A DNA stretch of 64,000 nt from Flavobacterium sp. IMCC34852 (GTDB lineage: Bacteria; Bacteroidota; Bacteroidia; Flavobacteriales; Flavobacteriaceae): positions 1,178,001-1,242,000 of the forward strand of contig NZ_CP121446.1 in assembly GCF_030643905.1 (NCBI RefSeq), given 5' to 3'. Every line of letters starts with the position of its first letter. Within the stretch, counting starts at the first letter, position 1. A model generated the notes under the pieces. The model was not told the DNA's origin, did not search any database, and worked only from the letters and a program-made list of their open reading frames with translations. The position numbers and the translations under genes are program-made. This document shows positions 44,361 through 54,049 of this stretch, one piece after another.

Positions 44361-47300
44361 TTAATTTTTAACTATTTTCTGACTAAAAGTACGATTGTTA
44401 TCTGCTAAAATTTTTACAATATAAGTTCCTTTAGTGATATCGAGAATTGGAATTCTTATATTTTGCTGGTCAGCATTATCAAGGTTGTAAGTTGTTATTT
44501 GTTGTCCTAATAAATTAAAAAGCGTTACTGATTTTAAGGTCAAATTCAAGTCAGAATTTTTTATGTTTAAGTGGCTATCATTGTTAGTGAAATAAATGAT
44601 AGGGTTAATCACCGTCGAATTATTTATTCCCAAAGCTTGACTAGCGAAACGCAATGAAAATCGATTATTATATTCTCCAATCGGTAGCGCAATAGCGAAA
44701 TCACTATTTCTTATATTATGATCAATTCCGGTTTCATTATCGTGTATGTAAATTTCGGTCGATTCAGAGATGTTTTCTAAATCGGCCAATTTTATTGTAC
44801 TCAATCCTTCGGTAGAGGTTTTAATTCCAATCGGAATTATTTGATCAGTACTAAAATTAGAAACAGCTTGTATGTTATATTTTACTTCACCTATGTTCCA
44901 ATACAAATCATCTGAATTGAGCTCAATTATTGGTGCATCATATCCTATATCGAATAGGTTAGTGGCATTTTGATCAACTCCTACTAAAATTTGTCTGAAC
45001 AATTGATTTGGTGATTCAAATAGCAATCTGATTTTCTGTCTTTCATCATTAACAGTATTCACATTCTCCGTACTATCTTGGTTTCTGAAGAAAACCGAGT
45101 TGGCAGAAGACTCAACTTTAAAAGCTCGTTGGCTATTTTTAAAGGTAATAGTTCCACCAGTCACAGGAGTGCTTAAATTAGGGTTATTAGTCACTAAGTC
45201 AGTATTTGAACCTGTTCCAATAAAGAAACCTTGAGCTACTGGAATGTATTTTTTAGGAGTTTTTGTCCCATTACTTCCGTTATTAGCAGTCAGTGGATCG
45301 TTTGATAAAGCGACAACACCACCCATTAAAGTATAAGTGGCATAACCACCTACATATTGATTTAGAATATGGCTTTGTCCTCCAAAATGATCCCAAAAAT
45401 ATAATGCTCCATTAAAGATATTTGATGCTGCTCTTCCATCTCCGTCTTTGATGTTATCTTTAATAAATTCATCAGCATCTAAAGCCGAAGGATAAGGGTT
45501 TCCAACAAGATAAGATTGATTTAAGCTAATATTTAATCCAATAGTTCCATTATTCGGTTTACCGACAAAAACATAATTCTGCTCTGCAAAAACTGAACCC
45601 GTTCCTGTTGGCCCTTTCATAGTGAAACCTTCAGCAGGATTAACGGTTCCGGTTTCTCCAATGTGTTGCCATCCTGCATATGAGGAACTCAGACTGCTAA
45701 ATTTATACATCCAACCGCTACTTAATTTGGCCGGGAATGTCAAGGCACCATCAGCAAAATTCACATCCGCACCAAAGTTTAGTAAACTTGGATTGAAAGG
45801 ATTAGTTGATGAGTCAGAACCATCTCTCAAAACACCGCTAACCGAATAGTTAATCCCGTTAGAAGTTACCGGAGACGACCAATAATTATAGTGGAAACTG
45901 CTTTGTGTTCCTTGTTGGTCTTTTAACAATCTTCCGGTTCCGCTTGATGGATTGGCAGTAGTTCCGTTTTGTACAAGCTGGGCTTCACCTGTTAAACGTA
46001 AATCACCGCTCAATAATGATAAATTATTTTCTACAGTCAACTCAAAACCGTTAACCAAACTAATTCCTTTGGCTGTATTTGAATTGTTGAGTGTTAAATT
46101 ATAGAATGTTTCGTTGGTTTTAATACCAACATTAATAGTTTGAATTTGGTTTGCAATCGAACTATTGAAAGTTACTGTTCCGGCTCCGGGAGAAAATACT
46201 CCGCTGTTTTTCCAATCTCTGCTTACATATAAATTTGAATTGGCGGTCATTGTCAAAGAAGCTGTATTAGCAATAATTATATCTTGAGCTCTTGCTATGT
46301 TTGAGTACAAAGCAGCAAAACTTGAGGTTGAAGGATCGATAATAGGCATTCTTACCGCACCGGCAGGAATTTGGGCATTGATTGTTGCCGAAGGCATACC
46401 GCCGGCCCAATTTTTACAATCAAACCAGTCGTTACTAATCATACCTGTCCACAAACCTGGAGTTCCATTTAAAACAGTTACTACGGCAGCACCGCTAATG
46501 TCAGAAGGATTAGCAGTACATTTTGAATCGCTCAAGGCCGTAATGCTAAAAGTTCTGTTGGTTGTAATCCCATTAACATTGAATACATAAGGATTAGTAT
46601 TGATGTTGTTTACTGTCGTGGTTGTTGAACCATTACTGTAAGTGATACTCCATGGTGCTGAACCGGTCAAGGCAACACTAAAAGTGGCAGGACTTCCCAA
46701 ACAGATGGTTTGAGACGGACCAATGTTTGCCGTAGGTCTTTCATTTACGGTTACCGTGATATAAGTTGTTCCTTCAGGACCATAACTGGTGCATCCGTTC
46801 AAATAAGATGTTACGGCGTAAGTAGTGGTGACTGTTGGTGTCACTGTAGCTGTAGCTGTAGTACTGATAACTTCTCCCGTAATAGAGTCAATCCATTGTG
46901 TGGTTAAATTTGCCGGTGATTCAGGAATTAAAATATTGTCGATGGCCCATGAACTATTCACGGTTCCGTTGTAAACAAAACGAACTCTTAAATTAGGTTG
47001 CCCAATGTAATTGCTTAAATCAATTGATTGATTTGGAAAGGCATTGTATGGACTTCTGGTACTTGGTCCTGTGAATGATGCAAGTACTATAGTGTAAGTT
47101 GCGCCTCCATCTAATGATAATTCAACAGAAACAGAAGCTCCGGTCTGTAAATTAAAAGCATGGTTAAAACTCAATTCTGCTGTGGTCAATCCGTAGGTGT
47201 TAAAAATTGGCGTTTGCATGATTGAGTTATAATTCCCGTTGGCAATAGCAAATTTTCCCATAGAGGTATAATTGATGCCCGAATAAGTTCCGCCATTAGT

Positions 47301-49388
47301 AGCACTCAATCTGAATGGACCTTCAGTAGTGTTACTTCCTCCTGCATTTAAGCAGTTTCCACAACCGTCAACCAACCAATTATCTGGATTGGCATTACTG
47401 AAAGTTCCACCTTCTGCAACATAAGAACTTGTAGCAAATCCGCTTTCGGAATACAATACCGATGAGCCGCCAATACAGATGGTTTGCGGAGTCGCTGTAA
47501 CCGGTGTAGGTCTGATATTTGGTATTACATCCACCAAAGCAACATAAGAGTAAGCCAAATTACAAGTGGTTCCGTTTCGAACTACTGCTCTAAAAAAAGT
47601 GGTTTGTGTTATGTTGTTGAATGTTAATGTAGCTGTGGTGTTGGCAATAGGCGTCCATGTTGTTCCACCATTTGTAGTTGACTCCCAACGTATAATATTT
47701 CCGATGTGACCACTTAAATATATGTTTCCGGTTCCAAAATGACAAACAGTAGTTGTTCTTACTACAGGCGTTATATTCGGTAAAGAAATAGAAGCTGTAC
47801 CGCCAACACTTTGCTCGTTTACTGTTATAGCAGCATAATCAGAAATTAAATCGGTATCACAACCATTACTAACGACACAATGGTAATCGGTAGCTGTGTC
47901 TGCAGGTGTGATTAAATTGAAAGTTAAACTTGGGGTTGAAACACCTGAAATGTTTCCGCCATTAACTAATGCTGTAGTTCCTTTAAACCATTGATAAGTT
48001 AAGTTGTCTCCGGTGGCAGTAATTGAAAGTGAAACCAAATTATTTTCGCAAATAGTTTGACTTATCTGAGGCTGTGCCGTAATTGACATTGATTGCGGAA
48101 CTACTACAGTACTTGATGTATTTAAACAAGTTGTTGTAGCATCTGTAAAAGTAAACGTTACATTCCCAAAATCAAGGGCATTTACCAAACCGTTGTTGTC
48201 TATTGTTGCTACAGTGGTGTTATTGCTAATCCAACTTCCTCCGGTATTGGGCGAGAGTTGTATGGTGCTTCCGATGCAAACGCTGCTTGGAGCAGTAATT
48301 GTTGGTGCTGCATTAACAGTAACTGAAGTTGTCGTCGCATTAGAACAACCGTTGCCATCAGTGTAAGTATAGGTTATGATTGTGGTTCCTCCGGCCAAGC
48401 CGCTTACACTTCCGGAACTATTAATAGTAGCAACGGATGGGTTGGCAGAACTCCAATTTCCTCCAATTGTACTGTTTGAAAGTGTAGTTGATCCTCCGGC
48501 ACAAACTGTTGTACTTCCTGTAATTGCATCTACTGTTGGAAGCGGATTTATCGTAAAGTTGGCTGAACTAGTAACGGTTCCTTGTGGAGTAGTTAAAGAA
48601 ATGCTTCCTGATGTAGCTCCTATTGGTAAAGTAGCAGTCACTTGAGTATTACTATTCTGAACAAAAGCAGTAGAGGTTCCGTTAAAACTAACACTCGTGG
48701 TTCCGGCGATATAATTCCCTGTTATTATTACTGAGGTATTTGAACCTTCACAAGCGCTCGAAGGGGAAAATCCGATAGTAGTGTAATGAATTGTAATTCT
48801 GAGATAATCCACAGTAGCCGTTAAGCTATTGTTCGCATTTACCGAAATCATCGCTCCAAAATTAGCTGCGTTGATATCAGCGGCTGTCCAAGTTGTTCCC
48901 CAAGTGTCGGTTGAAGAGCCATAAGTGGCTACTGAAAAAGTAGTGCCATAAGCAGTAGTTACGGCTTTGTTGTTTCCGGCTATTACACCATTTTTTACTA
49001 AACTTACAACATTGTCTCGGGTTATTCTCCCTGCATTGGTAGCACTTGTTCTTCTGTTAACGGTCAATACAATACCATTAATAATGGCATTGTTTGGTAT
49101 AGAAAAACCATAATTGCTTCCAAAAAGATTGTCGGTATTTCCGGCGGTGGCAAAAACAGCAGTTGCATAATTGGCGTCTGCAGTATTGGTTATGTTTCCC
49201 GGCGTTGTCCAATCTAAATTAGCTCCGGCAACAAAAGTCCCGGTAGTTGGATTATTCGGCCCGCTGGTTTGGGCTGATGAAGACTCGCTTACCAGAAGTA
49301 AAAGCGCAGCTAGAAGTAGGATGTATTTTTTTGATAAAAATAATTCTAGCAATAAATTAATCTCTGTTTGCATGTAGTTTTTTTTCAT
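44361..49388 (-). CDS. Giant T9SS type-A surface protein with Ig-like modules
   Basis: This 1675-residue protein has a hydrophobic signal sequence (KKYILLLAALLLLVSESSSAQ, cleaved near residue 40). After an N-terminal jelly-roll-like part come an IPT/TIG module (about 205-285), two BIG2-like modules with VATINSSGSVSGLAGG and VATIDNNGLVNALDFG, an Ig-like module (VSLSITATGDNLTYQWFKG) and a choice-of-anchor module (about 640-800). A long C-terminal module from about 980 (WTGMISNDWFDCKNWAGG, NPYPSALDADEF, AQGFFIG) is related to the downstream adhesin. The type-A T9SS sorting domain ends the protein (LFNLLGQQITTYN, ITKGTYIVKI). It is presumably surface-exposed and adhesive. The start could also be the Met six codons in. 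Confidence 0.87.
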   Translation of the reverse strand: MKKNYMQTEINLLLELFLSKKYILLLAALLLLVSESSSAQTSGPNNPTTGTFVAGANLDWTTPGNITNTADANYATAVFATAGNTDNLFGSNYGFSIPNNAIINGIVLTVNRRTSATNAGRITRDNVVSLVKNGVIAGNNKAVTTAYGTTFSVATYGSSTDTWGTTWTAADINAANFGAMISVNANNSLTATVDYLRITIHYTTIGFSPSSACEGSNTSVIITGNYIAGTTSVSFNGTSTAFVQNSNTQVTATLPIGATSGSISLTTPQGTVTSSANFTINPLPTVDAITGSTTVCAGGSTTLSNSTIGGNWSSANPSVATINSSGSVSGLAGGTTIITYTYTDGNGCSNATTTSVTVNAAPTITAPSSVCIGSTIQLSPNTGGSWISNNTTVATIDNNGLVNALDFGNVTFTFTDATTTCLNTSSTVVVPQSMSITAQPQISQTICENNLVSLSITATGDNLTYQWFKGTTALVNGGNISGVSTPSLTFNLITPADTATDYHCVVSNGCDTDLISDYAAITVNEQSVGGTASISLPNITPVVRTTTVCHFGTGNIYLSGHIGNIIRWESTTNGGTTWTPIANTTATLTFNNITQTTFFRAVVRNGTTCNLAYSYVALVDVIPNIRPTPVTATPQTICIGGSSVLYSESGFATSSYVAEGGTFSNANPDNWLVDGCGNCLNAGGSNTTEGPFRLSATNGGTYSGINYTSMGKFAIANGNYNSIMQTPIFNTYGLTTAELSFNHAFNLQTGASVSVELSLDGGATYTIVLASFTGPSTRSPYNAFPNQSIDLSNYIGQPNLRVRFVYNGTVNSSWAIDNILIPESPANLTTQWIDSITGEVISTTATATVTPTVTTTYAVTSYLNGCTSYGPEGTTYITVTVNERPTANIGPSQTICLGSPATFSVALTGSAPWSITYSNGSTTTTVNNINTNPYVFNVNGITTNRTFSITALSDSKCTANPSDISGAAVVTVLNGTPGLWTGMISNDWFDCKNWAGGMPSATINAQIPAGAVRMPIIDPSTSSFAALYSNIARAQDIIIANTASLTMTANSNLYVSRDWKNSGVFSPGAGTVTFNSSIANQIQTINVGIKTNETFYNLTLNNSNTAKGISLVNGFELTVENNLSLLSGDLRLTGEAQLVQNGTTANPSSGTGRLLKDQQGTQSSFHYNYWSSPVTSNGINYSVSGVLRDGSDSSTNPFNPSLLNFGADVNFADGALTFPAKLSSGWMYKFSSLSSSYAGWQHIGETGTVNPAEGFTMKGPTGTGSVFAEQNYVFVGKPNNGTIGLNISLNQSYLVGNPYPSALDADEFIKDNIKDGDGRAASNIFNGALYFWDHFGGQSHILNQYVGGYATYTLMGGVVALSNDPLTANNGSNGTKTPKKYIPVAQGFFIGTGSNTDLVTNNPNLSTPVTGGTITFKNSQRAFKVESSANSVFFRNQDSTENVNTVNDERQKIRLLFESPNQLFRQILVGVDQNATNLFDIGYDAPIIELNSDDLYWNIGEVKYNIQAVSNFSTDQIIPIGIKTSTEGLSTIKLADLENISESTEIYIHDNETGIDHNIRNSDFAIALPIGEYNNRFSLRFASQALGINNSTVINPIIYFTNNDSHLNIKNSDLNLTLKSVTLFNLLGQQITTYNLDNADQQNIRIPILDITKGTYIVKILADNNRTFSQKIVKN

Positions 49389-49423
49389 AGGGCGATGAAT
49401 TTTAAACTCCGTTAATACTTCTA

Positions 49424-49431
49424 CAAATTTA
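49424..49431 (-). promoter_or_regulatory. -7 box for the 1675-residue adhesin gene
   Basis: On the minus strand this reads TAAATTTG, a perfect TAnnTTTG, 35 bp before the ATG at 49388. No clear -33 TTG is found at the usual distance. Confidence 0.5.
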
Positions 49432-49721
49432 GAGTGGGTGTCTATAGATGGTATTATTTTTAGTTGTATAACCTCAAAAATCGATTAACTACAGTTTTTT
49501 GTGTGCTTTCACATCTTTTTTCATAAGCAAACACGATATAAATGCCTTATTTGCAGTATTTTACGTTTTAAAAAAGATGTATTTCAACGATAGTTTTTTA
49601 CCGTTTATGGAGTGTTTTATTATTGATAAATCAATAATTATTGTAAATAAAAGATGATTTAAACGGGTTTTTTTATGCTGAATTCAAATGAAAGCGATGA
49701 CAATAAATAGTATAAATTACC

Positions 49722-49729
49722 TATATTTG
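49722..49729 (+). promoter_or_regulatory. -7 box for the TPR gene and mpl
   Basis: TATATTTG is a perfect TAnnTTTG, 25 bp before the ATG at 49755. The transcript would cover the TPR gene and the overlapping mpl gene. Confidence 0.55.
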
Positions 49730-49754
49730 TTTCTTGCTAATCAAAGTAAGCCGG

Positions 49755-50456
49755 ATGAATTTTTTCTTAAAAGTTTTCCTTTTATTTCCCTTACTCATTT
49801 TCTCTCAATCTGATTTTGATAGAGGAGAAAAATTATTTGTACAATCAAAATACGATTTGGCAAAGCCGCTACTTGAACAATGGATAAAAGAACATCCGAA
49901 TCATTTAAAAGCAATTGAATACCTCGGCGATATTGAAGGAGCAAACAAATCTTGGGACAAAGCCATGACCTATTATGATAAGTTGAGAAAGCTCAAGCCG
50001 TCTGAGGCTAATTACCATTATAAATATGGTGGTTGTTTAGGGATGAAAGCCAAAGAATCCAATAAATTTAAAGCTTTGAGAATGATTGGTGATATCAAAG
50101 CGTGTTTTGAAAAAGCCATTCAGCTCAATGCCAATCATATTGAAGCTCGTTGGGCTTTAATTGAACTGTACCTTGAATTGCCGGGCATAGTTGGAGGAAG
50201 CGAACGCAAAGCACAACAATATGCCGGTGAATTGTTGAAAATTTCTCCGGTTGACGGATATTTGGCCAAAGGTCGAATTGCCGAATATTTTGAACGATAT
50301 GCTGAAGCTGAAAGAAACTATGCCAGAGCCATAGCAGTAGGCGGTTCTAAAACAACCTATCAAAAATTAGCCAATTTGTACAAAAACAAAATGAATCAGC
50401 CTGAGAAAGCCAAACAACTCATGCAAACCTATCAAGAGAAAAATAAATCACAATAA
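49755..50456 (+). CDS. Exported tetratricopeptide-repeat protein
   Basis: This 233-residue protein has a signal peptide (NFFLKVFLLFPLLIFSQ) and four or five TPR-like helical pairs (GEKLFVQSKYDLAKPLLEQW, AIEYLGDIEGANKSWDKAMTYYDKL, ACFEKAIQLNANHIEARWALIELYLE, AEAERNYARAIAVGGSKTTYQKLANLY). I use the ATG at 49755, where the signal peptide begins, not the TTG seven codons upstream. The stop overlaps the mpl start (TAATG), so it is coupled to a peptidoglycan-recycling enzyme. A periplasmic scaffold role is a guess. Confidence 0.82.
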   Translation: MNFFLKVFLLFPLLIFSQSDFDRGEKLFVQSKYDLAKPLLEQWIKEHPNHLKAIEYLGDIEGANKSWDKAMTYYDKLRKLKPSEANYHYKYGGCLGMKAKESNKFKALRMIGDIKACFEKAIQLNANHIEARWALIELYLELPGIVGGSERKAQQYAGELLKISPVDGYLAKGRIAEYFERYAEAERNYARAIAVGGSKTTYQKLANLYKNKMNQPEKAKQLMQTYQEKNKSQ

Positions 50457-51811
50457 TGCGAACACATTTTATAGCCATTGGCGGTGCAGCCATGCACAAT
50501 TTAGCTTTGGCCCTTCATCATAAAGGATACCAAGTAACCGGTAGCGACGATGCCATCTTTGAACCCTCAAAATCAAGATTAGAAAAGAAAGGCTTATTGC
50601 CTGCCGAAATGGGTTGGTTTCCCGAAAAAATCACAGCGGATATAGAAGCCATTATTCTCGGAATGCATGCCAAGGCAGATAATCCCGAATTGCTCAAAGC
50701 ACAAGCTTTAGGACTTAAAATTTATTCCTATCCGGAGTTTTTATATGAACAATCTAAAAACAAAACCCGTGTAGTTATTGGAGGTTCTCACGGAAAAACC
50801 ACCATAACCTCCATGATTTTACATGTGATGCATTTTCACAATATTGAAGTCGATTACATGGTTGGAGCCCAATTGGAAGGTTTTGACACTATGGTGCACT
50901 TGACACATGACAATGATTTCATAGTCTTAGAAGGCGATGAATATTTGTCGTCACCAATAGACAGAAGACCCAAGTTTCATTTGTACCAACCTAATATAGC
51001 ATTACTTTCGGGCATTGCTTGGGATCATATCAATGTGTTTCCAACGTTTGATAATTATGTTGAGCAATTTGAAATTTTTGTCAACCAAATTACCAAAGGC
51101 GGTATACTAGTTTATAATGAAGAAGATGAAACCGTTAAAAAAGTAGCCGAAGAAAGTACCAATACCATTCGAAGATTGCCTTATCAAACGCCAAGTTACT
51201 CGGTGAAAGACGGCACAACTTTATTAGATACGCCCGAAGGACCAATGCCTATCGAAGTTTTTGGAGCCCACAATCTCAATAATTTGGCCGGCGCCAAATG
51301 GATTTGCCAAAACATGGGTGTAGATGAAGTCGATTTCTATGAGGCCATCGCCAGTTTTAAAGGTGCCAGTAAACGTTTGGAAAAAATAGCCGAAGGTAAA
51401 GGCAAAGTAGCCTACAAAGATTTCGCACATTCGCCAAGTAAAGTATCGGCAACGACTAAAGCCGTTAAAGCTCAATATCCCGACAGAAAATTAGTGGCGT
51501 GTTTAGAGTTGCATACGTACAGCAGTTTGAACGCCGAATTCCTAAAAGAATACGAAGGAGCATTAGATGCCGCTGATGTAGCAGTCGTTTTCTATTCGCC
51601 CGATGCGGTTAAAATCAAACAATTAGAAGAAGTAACTTATGAGCAAATTGCACAATCTTTCAAGCGCGATGACTTGATTATTTATACCAATCCGGCGGAG
51701 TTTAAAGACTTCTTGTTCTCTTATGATTTGAATAATTCCGCATTGCTGTTAATGAGTTCAGGGAATTATGGAGGATTGAACTTTGATGAGGTAAAAGGGT
51801 TGATCGAATAG
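50456..51811 (+). CDS. mpl: UDP-MurNAc:tripeptide ligase (Mpl-type Mur ligase)
   Basis: This 451-residue Mur ligase has the N-terminal nucleotide fold (HFIAIGGAAMHNLALALHHKG, VTGSDD), P-loop GGSHGKTTITSM, the carbamoyl-lysine region (FIVLEGDEYLSSP), IAWDHINVFPTF and the C-terminal domain with DFAHSPSKV. GGAAMHN in place of the MurC GGSGMSG motif, and the EYLSSPIDRRPKF segment, favour Mpl, which reattaches recycled L-Ala-D-Glu-mDAP tripeptide to UDP-MurNAc, over MurC. Length fits Mpl (about 457 in E. coli). It is cytosolic. Confidence 0.88.
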   Translation: MRTHFIAIGGAAMHNLALALHHKGYQVTGSDDAIFEPSKSRLEKKGLLPAEMGWFPEKITADIEAIILGMHAKADNPELLKAQALGLKIYSYPEFLYEQSKNKTRVVIGGSHGKTTITSMILHVMHFHNIEVDYMVGAQLEGFDTMVHLTHDNDFIVLEGDEYLSSPIDRRPKFHLYQPNIALLSGIAWDHINVFPTFDNYVEQFEIFVNQITKGGILVYNEEDETVKKVAEESTNTIRRLPYQTPSYSVKDGTTLLDTPEGPMPIEVFGAHNLNNLAGAKWICQNMGVDEVDFYEAIASFKGASKRLEKIAEGKGKVAYKDFAHSPSKVSATTKAVKAQYPDRKLVACLELHTYSSLNAEFLKEYEGALDAADVAVVFYSPDAVKIKQLEEVTYEQIAQSFKRDDLIIYTNPAEFKDFLFSYDLNNSALLLMSSGNYGGLNFDEVKGLIE

Positions 51812-51817
51812 GTTTAA

Positions 51818-52030
51818 ATGGATGTATTGACTTTTATTTCAGATGTTTTAAATTTTCAAAATCCTAGAGGCGTTTTTCAAAAGAAATATAAGTGTTTTAG
51901 AGATACCTCTGAATATAAAGGAACAAGATTTTTAGCTTTTGTTTCCTTTTCGATTCTGTTGTGTTTTTATTTGGTGTTGATTTTTGGAATTGGTTATTTT
52001 TTATATTCCAAATTTATTGCTCGTATCTAA
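51818..52030 (+). CDS. Small single-helix membrane protein
   Basis: This 70-residue protein has an N-terminal soluble part (FISDVLNFQNPRGVFQKKYKCF) and one long hydrophobic segment (residues 40-65). It starts 6 bp after the mpl stop on the same strand. Its last 17 bp overlap the 3' end of the convergent DUF1287 gene. No family is recognised; it could be a spurious frame, but the tight spacing and clean membrane helix favour a gene. Confidence 0.5.
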   Translation: MDVLTFISDVLNFQNPRGVFQKKYKCFRDTSEYKGTRFLAFVSFSILLCFYLVLIFGIGYFLYSKFIARI

Positions 52031-52622
52031 AATGCCCAACTATCTCATAGCTGAATAAGCAATCTTCTAAAACTTGTCCGCCGCCAACATTATGTACAAT
52101 CATCGGATTTCCGTTCGGTGATTTTATATGAGTAATGATACCAATGTGTGGCAGTTTACCGTTAATCACCCAAGTGACTATTTCACCGGTTTTGTAATCT
52201 GCAGCGTTTTGAGTGACGGCTAATTTTTGTCCTTTTCGGGTAAAGAAAACTTCCAGATTAGGAACTCTTCTGTGATCAATATTGGTGTCCGGTTTTCTCA
52301 ATCCCCATTTTTTTAAGTTTGGATATTTATTGAAGTTAGCTTTCAAATCTTCATGGACTTCTTTTTGCAAATCAATACCCAACTTTCGGTAAGCCCGAAT
52401 TACAACATCGGTACAAACACCTGTATTGGCAGGGACATCACCATTGGGGTATTTTATAGAAACATAATTGGGTGTATAAACAATACTCGGGTCAATAATG
52501 GAAATAGCAGCAGCCGATAATTTCTCCTCAAATGAATTGGCTGTCGCTTCAGTGACATCATCCATTTTTTGTCCACAAGTTAAAAATGTAAGTAAAATTA
52601 GCGAAAATTGAAAAAGTTTCAT
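52014..52622 (-). CDS. DUF1287 lipoprotein
   Basis: This 202-residue protein has a hydrophobic leader ending FLTCGQKMDD, a relaxed lipobox with a charged stretch after the Cys as in Bacteroidetes lipoproteins. The body carries DUF1287 motifs: GVCTDVVIRAYRKLGIDLQKEVHEDL, NIDHRRVPNLEVFF, TGEIVTWVINGKLPHIGIIT and MIVHNVGGGQVLEDCLF. The conserved Cys (in GVCTD) and His (in PHIGI, HNVGGG) recall an NlpC/P60-like catalytic set, so a cell-wall amidase role is possible but unproven. It is divergent from radC with a 51-bp gap. Confidence 0.85.
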   Translation of the reverse strand: MKLFQFSLILLTFLTCGQKMDDVTEATANSFEEKLSAAAISIIDPSIVYTPNYVSIKYPNGDVPANTGVCTDVVIRAYRKLGIDLQKEVHEDLKANFNKYPNLKKWGLRKPDTNIDHRRVPNLEVFFTRKGQKLAVTQNAADYKTGEIVTWVINGKLPHIGIITHIKSPNGNPMIVHNVGGGQVLEDCLFSYEIVGHFRYEQ

Positions 52623-52673
52623 ATTTTTAGGTTTTGAATAACTAACGATAAATCTTTCAATTTAGTATTTAAT

Positions 52674-53363
52674 TTGGACCAAAATTTCTCCATAAAGTAT
52701 TGGGCGGAAGATGATAAGCCACGCGAAAAGTTTCTCCTAAAAGGAAAAGCAACACTCAGCGATGCCGAGCTAGTGGCTATTCTTATTGGTTCCGGAAGCA
52801 GGAATGAAAGTGCCGTTTCTTTGAGTAAGAAGATTTTGTCGAGCGTGAATAATAATTTAAATGCTTTGGGAAAATTGTCAATAAAACAATTGATGGAATT
52901 CAAAGGAATAGGCGAGGCTAAGGCTGTTTCCATAGCAGCTGCATTAGAGTTAGGTAGAAGACGAAGAACCGAAGAAACAGCAATTTTAGACAAAATCACC
53001 TCAAGCAAAGCGGTGTTTGATATTATGCAACCAATAATAGGGGAATTGCCTCATGAAGAGTTTTGGGTGCTGTATTTAAACAATTCGAATAAAGTCATTT
53101 ACAAATCGCAATTGTCCAAAGGCGGCATTACCGGAACAGTAGTAGATGTTCGGTTAATTTTCAAAATGGCTTTAGAGCATAACGCTACGGCCATTATTTT
53201 ATCACACAATCATCCTTCTGGTAAATTATTGGCCAGTGATGCCGATAGAGCAATTACTAAAAAGCTTAAATTTGCCGGAGAGCAACTTGATATCAAAGTG
53301 CTCGACCATATCATTATCACAGAAAACGGCTATTTGAGCTTTCAGGACGAAGGCATTTTTTAA
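52674..53363 (+). CDS. radC: RadC-family JAB/MPN-domain protein
   Basis: This 229-residue protein has an N-terminal UPF0758 helix-hairpin-helix part (DDKPREKFLLKGKATLSDAELVAILIGSGS, MEFKGIGEAKAVSIAAALELG) and a C-terminal JAMM domain (EFWVLYLNNSNKVI, then SHNHPSGKLLASDAD with the metal His-x-His and Asp). Despite its name, a direct repair role is doubtful. The start is TTG at 52674; no ATG or GTG exists between the upstream in-frame stop (52635) and the conserved region. The phosphatase gene follows 1 bp later. Confidence 0.9.
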   Translation: MDQNFSIKYWAEDDKPREKFLLKGKATLSDAELVAILIGSGSRNESAVSLSKKILSSVNNNLNALGKLSIKQLMEFKGIGEAKAVSIAAALELGRRRRTEETAILDKITSSKAVFDIMQPIIGELPHEEFWVLYLNNSNKVIYKSQLSKGGITGTVVDVRLIFKMALEHNATAIILSHNHPSGKLLASDADRAITKKLKFAGEQLDIKVLDHIIITENGYLSFQDEGIF

Positions 53364-53364
53364 A

Positions 53365-54048
53365 ATGAAGAACATTACCGACATCTTTTTTGACCTAGAC
53401 CATACGCTTTGGGATTTCGACCGTAATTCGGTTTTGGCTTTTGACAAAATATTCAAAGTGCATCATCCAACCCTAAACACAGCCGAGTTTATTCAAGTTT
53501 ACGCACCCATCAATCAAGCTTGTTGGAAATTGTACCAAGTAGATAAAATTACCCATGAAGAACTGCGTTACCAAAGGTTGAAGCAATCATTTGACGCTTT
53601 GAATTATACTATTTCGGATGAAGCCATTGATCAAATTGCCCATGATTATATCACTTTTTTACCCGAAAATAATCAGCTGTTTGAAGGAGCTATTGAAGTT
53701 TTAGATTATTTATTGCCCAAATACAATCTGCATATCATCACCAATGGTTTTGCGGAAGTTCAGTATAAAAAAATCAATAATTCGGGTTTGGGAAATTATT
53801 TTAAAACGGTGACCAATTCAGAAATGGCCGGCGTCAAAAAACCCCATAGAAACATATTTGAATTTGCCTTATCTTTGGCTAAAACCAATAAAGAAAACGC
53901 CGTTATGATTGGCGATTGTATTGATGCAGATGTCAGAGGTGCGATTGATTTCGGAATGAAAGCCATTTTGTTCGATGAGAAAAATCAGCATGATTGGCCC
54001 GAAGTGCAGACCATCACTCGTTTGTTAGAATTAAAAAACATATTGTAA
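53365..54048 (+). CDS. yjjG: YjjG-type HAD nucleotidase
   Basis: This 227-residue HAD phosphohydrolase has motif I DIFFDLDHTLWDFDRNS (nucleophile Asp), motif II HIITNGFAEVQ, the motif III lysine in KKPHRNIFEFAL and motif IV MIGDCIDADVRGA. The helical cap lies between residues 20 and 90. YjjG enzymes hydrolyse noncanonical pyrimidine nucleotides, preventing their incorporation into DNA. It starts 1 bp after radC and ends 1 bp before the next gene, so radC, this gene and the following exported protein form an operon. Confidence 0.85.
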   Translation: MKNITDIFFDLDHTLWDFDRNSVLAFDKIFKVHHPTLNTAEFIQVYAPINQACWKLYQVDKITHEELRYQRLKQSFDALNYTISDEAIDQIAHDYITFLPENNQLFEGAIEVLDYLLPKYNLHIITNGFAEVQYKKINNSGLGNYFKTVTNSEMAGVKKPHRNIFEFALSLAKTNKENAVMIGDCIDADVRGAIDFGMKAILFDEKNQHDWPEVQTITRLLELKNIL

Positions 54049-54049
54049 A

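Larger units (their letters stand above)
49389..49754. other. Divergent promoter region
   Basis: This 366-bp gap separates the minus-strand adhesin gene from the plus-strand TPR gene. It contains a -7 box for each direction (49431-49424 and 49722-49729) and an 8-bp perfect inverted repeat ATTATTGA/TCAATAAT (49619-49626, 49631-49638) that could be an operator. Nothing else is recognised. Confidence 0.5.
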
